From Pseudolysobacter sp964466115 (GTDB taxonomy: Bacteria; Pseudomonadota; Gammaproteobacteria; Xanthomonadales; Rhodanobacteraceae), in the NCBI GenBank assembly GCA_964466115.1, contig CAYXMH010000013.1:15155-79154 (forward strand): a stretch of 64,000 nt of DNA, written 5' to 3'. Positions 54,372-63,999 of the stretch are shown piece after piece. Numbering within the stretch: position 1 is the first letter of the stretch; each line of letters opens with the position of its first letter. The translations under genes were made by a program, and so were the position numbers. The notes beneath the pieces were generated by a model. It saw only the letters and a list, made by a program, of their open reading frames with translations, was not told the DNA's origin and did no database searches.

Positions 54372-57300
54372 ATGTCCGCATCACTGATTCTTATATCTGC
54401 GCTCGGTGCGGCACTCGCCGCCGATATCTCGAACGCGCCTTCAGTATCAGGACTAAAACCCACTCCGCAGTTTCGAAAATTCGGAGTAGAGGACGGACTT
54501 CCTTCAAGCAAAATATATAAATTAGCGCAAGATACGGACGGATTTCTGTGGTTTGGCACAGCAGACGGATTGGCGCGTTTTGACGGCACCCACTTCCGCG
54601 TCTGGCACCACAACGCAAATGACCCCGACAGTTTGGCCGGCGACGACGTTGCGGCGTTGTTTGTGGATGGTGAAAACCGACTTTGGTGCGGCGGAGAAGA
54701 TGCCGGCTTAAATCTTTTGGATGCCACCCGCGGCAAATTTCAACATTTCCGGCACGATGCCAATGACACGGCCAGCTTAGCGGCCGACAGCGTTTGGGCC
54801 ATTGCCCAAGATCATGCCGGAGCGCTCTGGATAGGCACTTATGCCGGCGGTCTTGATCGTATGAACGACGATGGCCGTGGATTCACGCATTTTCGCCACA
54901 ATCCCGATCTACCGAGCAGTATTGGTTCTGACACCATCCTCAATTTGTTATCCACCGCGCAAGGCAGGCTTTGGATTGTGACCGATGCGGGATTGGACGT
55001 GCGTGAAAGCGATGGCGGTTTTCAACACGTCAATCTCAGCAACGTAGCGCCGGATGGCCGCAGCATTAGCGTCCATAGTGTGGCCGAAGACGGCGATGGT
55101 GGCGTTATCGCTACGACAAATACGGGCCTTCTTCGCATCACTGCCTCGTTGCAGGCGAGCTGGTTTATCCCCGTATCAGCGCTCGCGACCAGTGTGTATG
55201 GATTGGCGCAAGATACAGCGGGTGATTTTTGGGCCGCCACGCAACAAGGTCTGGCGCGCCTGCCGCCCAACGGATCTGTGGATGTCTATACGGCCAACCC
55301 GACCATTGCCAATAGCTTACCGGGCAATGCTGTGTTTGATGTGCTGCGCGACCACGAAGGTGGCATGTGGTTCGCGCTATTGGACGGTGGTGCCGCGGCG
55401 TTAAGCCCGCAATGGCGAAATTTTTCCAGCTTTCGCAACCAACCGGGTAATCAAGAAAGCCTTAGCGCAAATCGCATCGCGGGACTTACCGCCGATGCGA
55501 CGGGGCATATTTGGGCGGTTAACCCGAGCGGTGGTATCGATCGCCTTAACCCCGCTTCGGGTCATGTCGATCGCTACGCGGAGCATTTAATTGCTCCGGA
55601 GAAGCGTTTATGGTCGGTGTTTGCGGACCAGCACAATCGCCTTTGGGTTGGACATCAGCACGGATTGCGCATTTATGATCTGGAAAATTATCATTTTACT
55701 AATATTCCACGAATACAGACCTCCAACGATGGCTTACCTGAGGGTTTTATTGACCGGATCGTCGCCGCGCCCGACGGCACGATTTGGGTGAGCGCTCACG
55801 GTGGCGGTTTGGCGCGCATCGATGAGCAATCCTTATCCGTGCACCCTTATCTCACCGGCGTCACGACAGGATTGCGCAGCTCGGATATCGAACAACTCGG
55901 GTTTGATTCTCAAGGAAGGTTATTGGTTGCGTCGGAATCGGGATTGGATTATTACGACGCGATTAACAACCGCTTCGCTCCACTGGAAGGAATACCGACC
56001 GAACGCGTGCACGCGTTTGTGGTCGCGCCAAATGGCAGTTTATGGTTACACCGTTTAGGGGCGCTCGAACACTACGCGCTCGATCAGCAACAGGCTCACT
56101 TATTGGAACGCATCGATGCGTCCAACGATTTACCTGCGCTGCGCGCGGCGGGGCTCGCCCTTGATCAACAAGGTGGGTTGTGGGTCTCCAGTTCTCGCGG
56201 TTTGTTGCGTATCGATCCCCTCACCCGCACGCTTCGACATTACGACGCGCACGATGGATTAGCCAGCACCGAGCTTGGGGCATTGCTAGCGCTTACCGAC
56301 GGTCGCATTTTTGCCGCGACCCTGGCGACGGGCGTGTTGGGATTTGATCCTGCCCATCTTTCGGACAACACCGTCGCACCTCCCATAAAAATCACCGATA
56401 TTGATCTGCACCGCGACGACCAAACGGTAAAACTCAATACAGCGTCGCCGAATTTAGACATCGGTTGGAACGATCGAAACCTACGCATCCAAGCTCAAGC
56501 TTTGTCGTACGCCAATAGCAGCGGCAACCATTACCAATTTCAATTGGTGGGTTTCGATTCCGCTTGGGTCGATACCGCCGCCCGCGGCGAGCGCGAATTC
56601 AACCAATTACCGCCCGGCCAATACCCATTGCGCATACGTGCCGCTAACGCCAGCGGCGTTTGGAGCGAAATGCACAACACGCTGACGCTAAATGTTGCTC
56701 CACCGCCCTGGCGCACAACATGGGCTTATGCCTTCTACGGATTAGCAGTATCAATATTGCTTGCCGTTATTTTTTATATTTATCGGTTACGAACGCAACG
56801 CCGTTACGAACTTGCCCTGGCGCATGAGCAGCGCCAATGGGCGGAGCAAGCCAATATTGCAAAGAGCACTTTTTTAACAACGATGAGCCACGAAATTCGC
56901 ACCCCAATGACCGGCGTGCTTGGTATGGCGGAATTGCTTGCGCGCACCCCGCTGGATGGGCGTCAACAAGGTTACGTGGATGCGATCCGGCAATCGGGCA
57001 ATGTCATGCTAAAACTGGTGAACGATGCGTTGGACTTGGCGCGCATTGAGGCAAACCTGTTTGAACTGGAGGCAGCGCCGATTGATCTTAACGATCTGCT
57101 GCAGGAAACCGCTGCTTTACTCGAACCGCAAGCGCTACGGAAAGGACTAACGTTCAAGATCGAGATTAAACCCAACGCGCCGCGAAGGGTGTTGGGTGAT
57201 GCTTTGCGTATCCAACAAATTCTATTGAACCTTGGCAACAACGCCATCAAATTTACCGCGGCCGGCACCATTGTTATCGAACTTGACCGCGGTGCGGCGC

Positions 57301-58016
57301 ACAACGTTCAATTCTGCGTGAGCGATAGCGGACCGGGAATCACCGATACGGCACGTGGACGTTTGTTCAGCCGGTTTGTCCAAGCCGATCGCACGGTACT
57401 AAAACGGCATGGCGGTAGCGGACTCGGACTTGCAATCTGCCGTGAGCTGGCGGAACGGATGAACGGTTCGATAACGGTCGAAAATTTGCCGGAGCAAGGC
57501 AGCGTCTTTCGCATTTCATTGCCATTGGTGGAAATTAGCGAGGAGAAATCCTTACCGCCGTTTCAAAGCCCGGACGCTGGGTTTCCTAACGCGGATGACG
57601 CGCACGCGGCCACCTCCGTGGCAGCGAGACCAATCGCCTTGCTCGTCGAGGACGACCCGATTGTCGCGCAGGTGATGATCGGTTTATTGGAGGCACAGGG
57701 TTTTCGCGTCCGCCACGCAGCGAATGCCTTAGCCGCGCTTACCGAATTGCAGCCGGGTGACATCCGTTTGGCGTTGTTGGATTTGGATTTACCAGGCATG
57801 GACGGCTATACGCTGGCACGGATGCTGCGGAAGAACGAGCAGGCCCAGCAAAGTCCTCGACTTCCGTTAATTGCCATTACAGCTGGCTGCATCGGTGATG
57901 AACAAGCCCGTGCCTTGGATGCCGGCATGGATGCGTTCTTGCGCAAACCCGTTACCGGTTCCGATTTATCTGAAACCATACACCAAGTGCTAACTGATGT
58001 TCGCGCCGAACTGTAG
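54372..58016 (+). CDS. Hybrid sensor histidine kinase with periplasmic propellers (HTCS-like)
   Basis: A 1214-residue membrane sensor. Signal peptide (about 1-17), two stretches of Reg_prop-type repeats (about 30-680; GFLWFGTADGLARFDG, LWIGTYAGGLDRMNDDG, IWVSAHGGGLARID), a Y_Y_Y domain (about 690-775), and one membrane helix (about 787-807). Then a HisKA with His840 in TTMSHEIRTPM, a HATPase (GNNAIKFTAAG, GGSGLGLAICREL) and a C-terminal receiver with Asp1137 in LLDLDLPGMDGY. No DNA-binding domain is fused, so a further partner regulator must exist elsewhere. Ligand unknown, possibly a polysaccharide fragment as in relatives. Confidence 0.93.
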   Translation: MSASLILISALGAALAADISNAPSVSGLKPTPQFRKFGVEDGLPSSKIYKLAQDTDGFLWFGTADGLARFDGTHFRVWHHNANDPDSLAGDDVAALFVDGENRLWCGGEDAGLNLLDATRGKFQHFRHDANDTASLAADSVWAIAQDHAGALWIGTYAGGLDRMNDDGRGFTHFRHNPDLPSSIGSDTILNLLSTAQGRLWIVTDAGLDVRESDGGFQHVNLSNVAPDGRSISVHSVAEDGDGGVIATTNTGLLRITASLQASWFIPVSALATSVYGLAQDTAGDFWAATQQGLARLPPNGSVDVYTANPTIANSLPGNAVFDVLRDHEGGMWFALLDGGAAALSPQWRNFSSFRNQPGNQESLSANRIAGLTADATGHIWAVNPSGGIDRLNPASGHVDRYAEHLIAPEKRLWSVFADQHNRLWVGHQHGLRIYDLENYHFTNIPRIQTSNDGLPEGFIDRIVAAPDGTIWVSAHGGGLARIDEQSLSVHPYLTGVTTGLRSSDIEQLGFDSQGRLLVASESGLDYYDAINNRFAPLEGIPTERVHAFVVAPNGSLWLHRLGALEHYALDQQQAHLLERIDASNDLPALRAAGLALDQQGGLWVSSSRGLLRIDPLTRTLRHYDAHDGLASTELGALLALTDGRIFAATLATGVLGFDPAHLSDNTVAPPIKITDIDLHRDDQTVKLNTASPNLDIGWNDRNLRIQAQALSYANSSGNHYQFQLVGFDSAWVDTAARGEREFNQLPPGQYPLRIRAANASGVWSEMHNTLTLNVAPPPWRTTWAYAFYGLAVSILLAVIFYIYRLRTQRRYELALAHEQRQWAEQANIAKSTFLTTMSHEIRTPMTGVLGMAELLARTPLDGRQQGYVDAIRQSGNVMLKLVNDALDLARIEANLFELEAAPIDLNDLLQETAALLEPQALRKGLTFKIEIKPNAPRRVLGDALRIQQILLNLGNNAIKFTAAGTIVIELDRGAAHNVQFCVSDSGPGITDTARGRLFSRFVQADRTVLKRHGGSGLGLAICRELAERMNGSITVENLPEQGSVFRISLPLVEISEEKSLPPFQSPDAGFPNADDAHAATSVAARPIALLVEDDPIVAQVMIGLLEAQGFRVRHAANALAALTELQPGDIRLALLDLDLPGMDGYTLARMLRKNEQAQQSPRLPLIAITAGCIGDEQARALDAGMDAFLRKPVTGSDLSETIHQVLTDVRAEL

Positions 58017-58026
58017 GGGGGAGTCT

Positions 58027-58998
58027 TTACAATCCCTGCGTCACAAACGCGCGATCCACACCGCGCAACATCCTTTGCAAGATGGTCTGCACCTGCGGCG
58101 ACTCAAACGCGGCGGAATGCACTTCGATATCGCGCCGGATAAAGTCGGATATATCCAAATCAAACACATTGTCCCAAACGTTAAATCCATCGGACAAGCC
58201 ACTACGCCCCAATCGGCGCGTGCCGAAATGTTTTAGCCCAGCCGACATACCCAATACCGCATCCAAACCGGTATAAAGCGCACCGATGCGATAGCACAGA
58301 TTCGCCATTAGGCAACCGTCGGAATCCTGGGCCTTATTGGTTTGAAAAATGTCGTTGTCGACATCGGCGGCCACCATAATTAACTGATTGATCAGCGCTA
58401 CCAATTGCGGACTGTTCAAGCGCTTCGCCGCCATCGCCAAGGCTTTCTGCAAAACGAAATTCCCCATGCTGTGGGCAATAATGGAAATTTTCGCGCGGCA
58501 AAATTTGCTTGGATCCCCCGTTTCCACTGCGACGCGCTGTTTATCAAGCAAGTAACCGTGCAAATCGACCAACAATTGGCCAAGATCCGGGGCACTGGAA
58601 CGGGCGTCCTCCCGGTCTGATAAATAGCCAGCGACACTGCCGTTGGAAGGCCATGAGTAAAGAATCAGCTGACCCAGCCCGCCGGCCTCGATGATCCGCT
58701 GCTTGATGAGGACGTAGCGATCAACCGTGTCTTCCCAGGCATTGTCGTATCCATGTATATAAAGAGACAGGTGCTGTTGTTGCTCGTTTTGGGCATCCGG
58801 TAATATTGGGAAGGTATCCCCGATCCGTTTCAGCTCGGTAATAAACGCCGGACGTGATAACTCGCTCCAGGTATCAAGCCGCTTTAATTGCTCCGCCGTG
58901 CAATTGGCCGGCGCGCGGTAAAAACGCAACTTCGCCAGTTTGATATCCAGCCGATTGTCTTCGCGATTGCGGTTGCTGATCATCAAGAACGGTGACAT
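58027..58998 (-). CDS. Alpha/beta hydrolase of the DUF900 type
   Basis: A 323-residue cytoplasmic protein. Strand-turn motifs: LSLYIHGYDNAW with the oxyanion loop, LILYSWPSNGSVAGY, the nucleophile elbow SIIAHSMGNFVLQKAL (Ser in H-S-M-G), and VAADVDNDIF with a late Asp. A catalytic His near the C-terminus is not certain. DUF900 hydrolases are often secreted; here there is no signal peptide. Substrate unknown. Convergent with the sensor kinase gene, 10 bases away. Confidence 0.85.
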   Translation of the reverse strand: MSPFLMISNRNREDNRLDIKLAKLRFYRAPANCTAEQLKRLDTWSELSRPAFITELKRIGDTFPILPDAQNEQQQHLSLYIHGYDNAWEDTVDRYVLIKQRIIEAGGLGQLILYSWPSNGSVAGYLSDREDARSSAPDLGQLLVDLHGYLLDKQRVAVETGDPSKFCRAKISIIAHSMGNFVLQKALAMAAKRLNSPQLVALINQLIMVAADVDNDIFQTNKAQDSDGCLMANLCYRIGALYTGLDAVLGMSAGLKHFGTRRLGRSGLSDGFNVWDNVFDLDISDFIRRDIEVHSAAFESPQVQTILQRMLRGVDRAFVTQGL

Positions 58999-59019
58999 CG
59001 CAGCCCTATCCTTAATTTA

Positions 59020-60066
59020 TTATTTGGCGCTCAACTCGTGCACGGCATCAACCAATACCCGCACGTGCTCAGGATCGATATCGGGCGTTATGCCGTGCCC
59101 GAGATTGAACACATGCCCGTTACCCGATCCAAAACTTCGCAGTACCTTGCCAACCTCTGCCCGGATAACGTCCGGTTTCGCATACAACACACACGGATCG
59201 AGATTGCCTTGCAAGGCCACTCGGTTTCCAACCCGCCGGCGGGCTTGATCAAGGCTAATGGTCCAATCAAGCCCCAATGCGTCACAACCGGTTTCGGCCA
59301 ACGCTTCCAACTGGCCATTCGATCCTTTGCTAAACAAAATTACCGGTATCTCTCGAGTGGCCGTCTGGTGTTTTAGAGCATCGGTGATTTGCTTTAGGTA
59401 GCGCAGAGAAAATTCTTGAAACAGATCGGGTCCCAACAAACCGCCCCATGTATCAAACACCATCAATACTTGCGCGCCGGCTGCCGCTTGAGCCTGCAAA
59501 TAGCCGATGACCGATTGCGCAACCGTATCAAGCAACCGATGCGCCAAAGCCGGTTCGTTCAACGTCAACGCTTTCATTCGCGCAAAATTGGAGGAGCCTT
59601 GGCCTTCAACCATATAGCAGGCCAAAGTCCAAGGGCTTCCGGAAAAACCGATCAACGGCACGCGACCCGCCAACTCGCGCCGAATCAGCCGCACGGCGTC
59701 CATAACGTAGCGAAGCTCGGTTTCCGCATCGGGCACAAATAAACGTTCGATATCCGCCGCCGTGCGCAAGGGGCGTTCAAAACGCGGACCTTCGCCTTCG
59801 GCAAAATAAAGCCCAAGCCCCATCGCGTTGGGGATGGTCAAAATATCCGAGAACAAAATGGCGGCATCCAGCGGAAACCGCGCCAAAGGCTGCAAAGTAA
59901 CCTCACAAGCCAGCTCAGGATTGGTACATAAATCCATAAAACTGCCGGCGCGCGCGCGCGTGGCTCGATATTCGGGTAAATAGCGCCCAGCCTGACGCAT
60001 GATCCATATCGGGGTTTTATCGACCGGTTCACGCTTCAGAGCATTCAGAAAACGCGTGTTTTGCAT
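59020..60066 (-). CDS. hemE: Uroporphyrinogen decarboxylase
   Basis: A 348-residue enzyme that removes four carboxyl groups from uroporphyrinogen III in heme synthesis. Motifs: PIWIMRQAGRYLPEYRATR (substrate Arg loop), AAILFSDILTIPNAMGLGL with the catalytic Asp, GFSGSPWTLACYMVEG, and FNLGHGITPDIDPEHV near the C-terminus. Length fits the family. ATG 60066 (MQNTRFLNALKRE) is preferred by homology; ATG 60090 would add eight residues and is also possible. Confidence 0.95.
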   Translation of the reverse strand: MQNTRFLNALKREPVDKTPIWIMRQAGRYLPEYRATRARAGSFMDLCTNPELACEVTLQPLARFPLDAAILFSDILTIPNAMGLGLYFAEGEGPRFERPLRTAADIERLFVPDAETELRYVMDAVRLIRRELAGRVPLIGFSGSPWTLACYMVEGQGSSNFARMKALTLNEPALAHRLLDTVAQSVIGYLQAQAAAGAQVLMVFDTWGGLLGPDLFQEFSLRYLKQITDALKHQTATREIPVILFSKGSNGQLEALAETGCDALGLDWTISLDQARRRVGNRVALQGNLDPCVLYAKPDVIRAEVGKVLRSFGSGNGHVFNLGHGITPDIDPEHVRVLVDAVHELSAK

Positions 60067-60129
60067 CAGTGGCGCTGCCTTTACATTCATTATTCGAACC
60101 TGCGTTCCGTGCCAACCGTGACCGACCAC

Positions 60130-60512
60130 CCGCTTATCGTCGCTATTGTAGTCCCAGGAGCGGCCTATAAAACAGCGAAGACTCGATCATCCAACAGATC
60201 AATGAATTTCCCCTGCGCAAGACGGATTCCACTTTGAACAACGGCGATTCAATCCTCAATCGTAAAATTTTGTGAACCGAATCGTACAGCACAGAACAAC
60301 CTGTGCCGATTTTCCCAATTGCTCTGCGGCTTACCCTCCTTCACTCGCTAGGTTTTTTTACCTACGCCGAACGCGTTCGATGCCCAAATTAAATCGGCGG
60401 CAAACCGCAGAACGTAACATTTGTTAACTTGAGACCAACCGGAGCAGAGGATAGGGTGCACGGTCGTAAAGCGGTCAATTTTTATTTTCACAAATATTTT
60501 GAGTGAATCGCC
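60130..60512. other. Intergenic region between hemE and the orphan secreted gene
   Basis: 383 bases. No RNA gene or coding frame recognised; no repeat of note. It should contain promoters for hemE (leftward) and for the gene at 60513 (rightward). GTTAACTTGAGACC near 60423-60436 and AT-rich sequence before 60513 are possible elements, but not clear enough to assign. Confidence 0.5.
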
Positions 60513-62243
60513 ATGAACCTTAATTGTCGTCGTCGAAAATTCGCGCGTATTATGCCTGGCCTGCTATCCCTGTCACTGGCCTTAGGATCGATCCACGCCA
60601 TTGCCGGCGACGCAAATGCGGCTCCCTATTACCTGCAACCGGAGGTTGAGCTGCTATGGAACCCAGGGTGGATGACGGACCTGAAACCGGTGAACACGTC
60701 GACCAACTCCGATGCAACGCCGTTCACGTCACGGATACTGGTCGATGGCGCGTATGAGCTTGATCTCAATCTCGACACAGATCGCTCGACATGGGAATCC
60801 CTGTACAAGCAACCCCTAATCGAACTTGGCATTCCGATGAGCGGACGCCGCTACGTTTTTACCTCGATGCAATCCGTACTGGATTATATGACCAGCGCAG
60901 ACATGCTCGCTGTGCAGACGATGGTTGAAGACGAATACGCCAAACAGAACGGACAATCGAAATCGCAACGCGATGATGTAACCGTAAATGATACTTTGGC
61001 CGATGCTGACGATCTCAGCGATCGGGATGGCTTTAGTGAAAATGCATCGCTATTGCGCACCGCAGTGAAGATAGATGCCCGGCCCATAGCGTCATCGCAT
61101 TCCAGTCCACATACCGCTCAGCCACCAATCAATACAGCAAAATATCGCCGTGCCGCTGGCTGGGAAACCAACGAAAGCGTTTGGGTGGTTGACTACCCTT
61201 ACGTTCCCGGATGCGGAACCGCATCGATCGTCGGTATCCGTTGTCCTGGTGTCACTTCGCGCGATAGAAACTGGAATTCGCTGACGTATCACCTTGATAC
61301 CGGCTTCTTCTCAAGCCCGGATTCGGCCGTCGTAACGTCTCATGGCGGCGTTGAAGACCATGTGTATACGCCAACCGCCGATAATACTCGCCTGGAGATC
61401 TGGGGCAGTGGGGTGAAAGGAATTGTAATGGGCCGATTCGCGGATATGACGCTGTCCGTAAGCCCAGGGGTTGTCACAATGGGCCGTTCACCCGCCAACT
61501 GTCCAGGCCCAATTCCTTGTGTACAGAGCATGGTTGAATACGCCGGCACCACGATTTTGTTTAAATCGCCGCAATTTTGGTCTTTCTGTTCACTATTTCC
61601 CAATTGCCGTAACGCATTTCAATTGCCGGACCCAGTTACGGTTGGCCGAACGATGCTGCCGATAGAAGGCTTTCAACTGATTCCAGACGCCACCGCAACC
61701 TATTTCTCGTACCCCGTCGCCCACAATGTCGGCGAAGTGCGCGTGACCAGTTACGCCACGCGCACCAGCGATCCCAACCAACAAGACCTGGCTCGCCGTA
61801 ACGGAGAAGGCTGGGCCGCGTTGATGGAAGCCGCTTCCGGCTGCGACAACACCTTGGCATTGCCGCGCTATACAAATCCGGAGCTATTCCCCGTATCGAA
61901 CGTTCGTGGTGAAACGGTTGCCATTCAAAACGTGGATCACGGGTATTATTGCCCCGTACCAAGAAAAATGGACCGCCAGCCATTATTAAACATGCGCAAC
62001 CTGGTAACCGGTCGAATGGAAAGCGTATTCTTCTGGGACCACTTTTGCATCGATGACCAAAATAACGCGCTGTGCTTGAGCACGCACGCCACCCACGCCT
62101 GTGACCTTCGGGACCTAAATCCACGCACCCACGACCTCAGCGTGTTGGGACCCGATGCAGTATCCGTATTATCGGGCAATGGATTTTCGCGCTGCATGAA
62201 CCTGAATACCGGCTACCAATACAACCGCGCGGCGATTCACTGA
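60513..62243 (+). CDS. Secreted protein of unknown function
   Basis: A 576-residue exported protein. Signal peptide about 1-32 (IMPGLLSLSLALGSIHAIAG). A helical region (about 90-170) with many acidic residues follows, then a beta-rich Cys-containing part (about 215-576). Ten or more Cys, including CGTASIVGIRC, NCPGPIPC, FCSLFPNC and CIDDQNNALC, suggest disulfides. I recognise no family or catalytic motif. It does not carry the FE tag. It is isolated from its neighbours by long spacers. Confidence 0.6.
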   Translation: MNLNCRRRKFARIMPGLLSLSLALGSIHAIAGDANAAPYYLQPEVELLWNPGWMTDLKPVNTSTNSDATPFTSRILVDGAYELDLNLDTDRSTWESLYKQPLIELGIPMSGRRYVFTSMQSVLDYMTSADMLAVQTMVEDEYAKQNGQSKSQRDDVTVNDTLADADDLSDRDGFSENASLLRTAVKIDARPIASSHSSPHTAQPPINTAKYRRAAGWETNESVWVVDYPYVPGCGTASIVGIRCPGVTSRDRNWNSLTYHLDTGFFSSPDSAVVTSHGGVEDHVYTPTADNTRLEIWGSGVKGIVMGRFADMTLSVSPGVVTMGRSPANCPGPIPCVQSMVEYAGTTILFKSPQFWSFCSLFPNCRNAFQLPDPVTVGRTMLPIEGFQLIPDATATYFSYPVAHNVGEVRVTSYATRTSDPNQQDLARRNGEGWAALMEAASGCDNTLALPRYTNPELFPVSNVRGETVAIQNVDHGYYCPVPRKMDRQPLLNMRNLVTGRMESVFFWDHFCIDDQNNALCLSTHATHACDLRDLNPRTHDLSVLGPDAVSVLSGNGFSRCMNLNTGYQYNRAAIH

Positions 62244-62254
62244 TAATAAGTTTT

Positions 62255-62355
62255 GTAGGCTGGGCTGATAAGCCCAGCTTATGCCAAGCCAATTCTCTCG
62301 TATCGTACGTGCTTACTGATGCTGTAAATTGCTGGGCTTATCAGCTCAGCCCACG
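62255..62355. repeat. Pair of palindromic repeats with GCTGGGCT...AGCCCA core
   Basis: GTAGGCTGGGCT-GATA-AGCCCAGC at 62255-62278 and GCTGGGCT...AGCCCACGC at 62331-62355. The GGGCT/AGCCC core is shared with the repeats at 6304 and 26408. They lie just after the orphan secreted gene and start a repeat-rich kilobase (62244-63267) that has no gene. Confidence 0.65.
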
Positions 62356-63106
62356 CAATACAATATTATTTTTTTTACAAAGATAATAATTACATTTGTA
62401 ATTAAAACCGCATAATTGCACCATGCCGGCGTATGCGGGCATCCAGCTCTTGCCTCCTTTGAATGATTCGCGACCGTATAGGTAACGCATAATCAATACC
62501 TCTGCAGTTTCTTAATCCACCCCCCCCTTGATGGGGGAGTCAGCGCGCTTTAAGCGCGCTGGTGGGGGTGATTGCGATATTACCTGTTGCGGAGCGCATG
62601 ACCGCTTTGCTCCGAATCCACCCCTCTCAGCCTCTCGCGCATCCTGGGGCTTGCAAGCCGAGATTGCCGGGTGTAACCCGACAACCTCGATGCAGCCGTT
62701 CACAAACATGAAGCTCGATTAACGTTTCTAGAATGCAAAACCGAACCAACTCCCCCGAATGGTATGTATCTACTGATGCTGTAAATTGCCGGGCTTATCA
62801 GCTCCGCCTTGCACGGTTTCTTAATCCACCCCCAGATTCCCCCAAGGGGATTTCCTTCGGGCATGCGCATTAAGCGCACGGGTGGGGGTGGCTGCGATAT
62901 CACCCTCTACGGAACGTATGATGGCAACGCTTCGAATCCACTCCCATCCCAGCCTCTCGCGCATCCTGCGCTCGCAAGCCCGGGTTGCACATCCCTTATG
63001 CAACCGTTCGCGGGCGCGAGACAATGTCTCGCGAAAGCCTCGCTCACCCCCCATCAAGGGGGAAGGAGCGCGCGAATGTGAGACTCGATTAACGCTTCTA
63101 GAATGC
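62314..63106. repeat. Diverged duplicated block in the gene-free kilobase before the RHS gene
   Basis: Four landmarks occur twice in the same order. TACTGATGCTGTAAATTG (62314 and 62771), GTTTCTTAATCCACCCCC (62507 and 62815), CAGCCTCTCGCGCATCCTG (62628 and 62950), and CTCGATTAACG with TTCTAGAATGC (62714 and 63084). Offsets are 457, about 309, 322 and 370 bases, so the two copies differ by insertions and deletions. A further palindrome ATGCC...GGCAT lies at 62423-62442. No transposase gene is present. The rest to 63267 holds nothing else I can assign. Confidence 0.7.
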
Positions 63107-63267
63107 GAAACCACTACCAAACCAACTTTCAACCGCGGCTTCCCTGCGCGATCCCCAAACGGTTAGGCCTTCCCACTCGCCGCTTATTTGCCTCAGCGAA
63201 AAAGCCCATTGTTAATCGGCATAGTGAGCCCTTTGCGTTTTTTTGCGCCGATGACGACCTCTATTAA

Positions 63268-63999
63268 TTATCTCGCCAGCGACCAAAATCCCGCTACAAA
63301 CTCGTCCCATAACCCAGCCGCTGCAGACCCTTCCCATAACCCGGCCAACAGACCACCGGCCGCCACTTCCAAAGCCAGCGGAGCCGCAACAACTAAGCTC
63401 ACCGATATTTCAGGGGGTATGCCGCTTCCTTCCGGATCACCCATATACGGATCGCCCATTCCATAGGCAACTCTCTCCCAATAAGAAGCATCGGCATAGC
63501 CTTCACCAGTAACCGGGTTTATACCTTGATCAGAATCGATCGAAACCATCGTACGTTGACGACCACGATCGTTGGAGGGGTCGGGAAACATACTCCTTAT
63601 TGCACGCATGAGGCGATTACCGCCTCCTTGACTACTACCGCCTCCTTGATCTGACGGTGGTTCATCTTTGCAAGCTTCCTGTTGCCTACGAAATGCTGTA
63701 TTCAACGCTGCCTCTTGGTCTACTAAACCGGACCAATAACTTGGGGGCACGTTACTCTCGCCGACGCTGGCAGAAAGTCGGTCAAGGCCTGCTCGCATTC
63801 TTGCCACTATTCCTTCGAGTTCCGCTGTACGACGCATAGCCTCTGCGCAGGCCACTGGATCCCTCGGCGCCAACCCCAGCGGATCCACCGCATTGACCGT
63901 ATTGTTGCCAACATAGCCATACAGATTAATCCCCCCCAACTCCCCGATCGGATCCTTCGACAGCCAGCGCCCGAGGGTTGCGTCGTATTGTCTAAATCG
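63268..63999 (-). CDS. RHS-repeat protein, C-terminal part (5' end outside the window)
   Basis: An open frame of 243 residues entering from the right edge. Its first part carries the RHS core end: RFRQYDATLGRWLSKDPIG, then GGINLYGYVGNNTVNAVDPLGL. Everything after the DPLGL border (about 45-243) is the variable tip, normally the effector or toxin. Here it has a charged helical segment, a Gly/Gln/Ser linker (GGGSSQGGGN) and a hydrophobic C-terminus VVAAPLALEVAAGGLLAGL, possibly membrane-active. The tip matches no toxin I know. No separate immunity gene follows within the window: the gap beyond its stop is the repeat block. Confidence 0.85.
   Translation of the reverse strand, partial: RFRQYDATLGRWLSKDPIGELGGINLYGYVGNNTVNAVDPLGLAPRDPVACAEAMRRTAELEGIVARMRAGLDRLSASVGESNVPPSYWSGLVDQEAALNTAFRRQQEACKDEPPSDQGGGSSQGGGNRLMRAIRSMFPDPSNDRGRQRTMVSIDSDQGINPVTGEGYADASYWERVAYGMGDPYMGDPEGSGIPPEISVSLVVAAPLALEVAAGGLLAGLWEGSAAAGLWDEFVAGFWSLAR

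Noticed and set aside
62500..63110. CRISPR array or transposon
   Set aside because: The repeated units are long, diverged and unevenly spaced, without spacers, cas genes, transposase or terminal inverted repeats.
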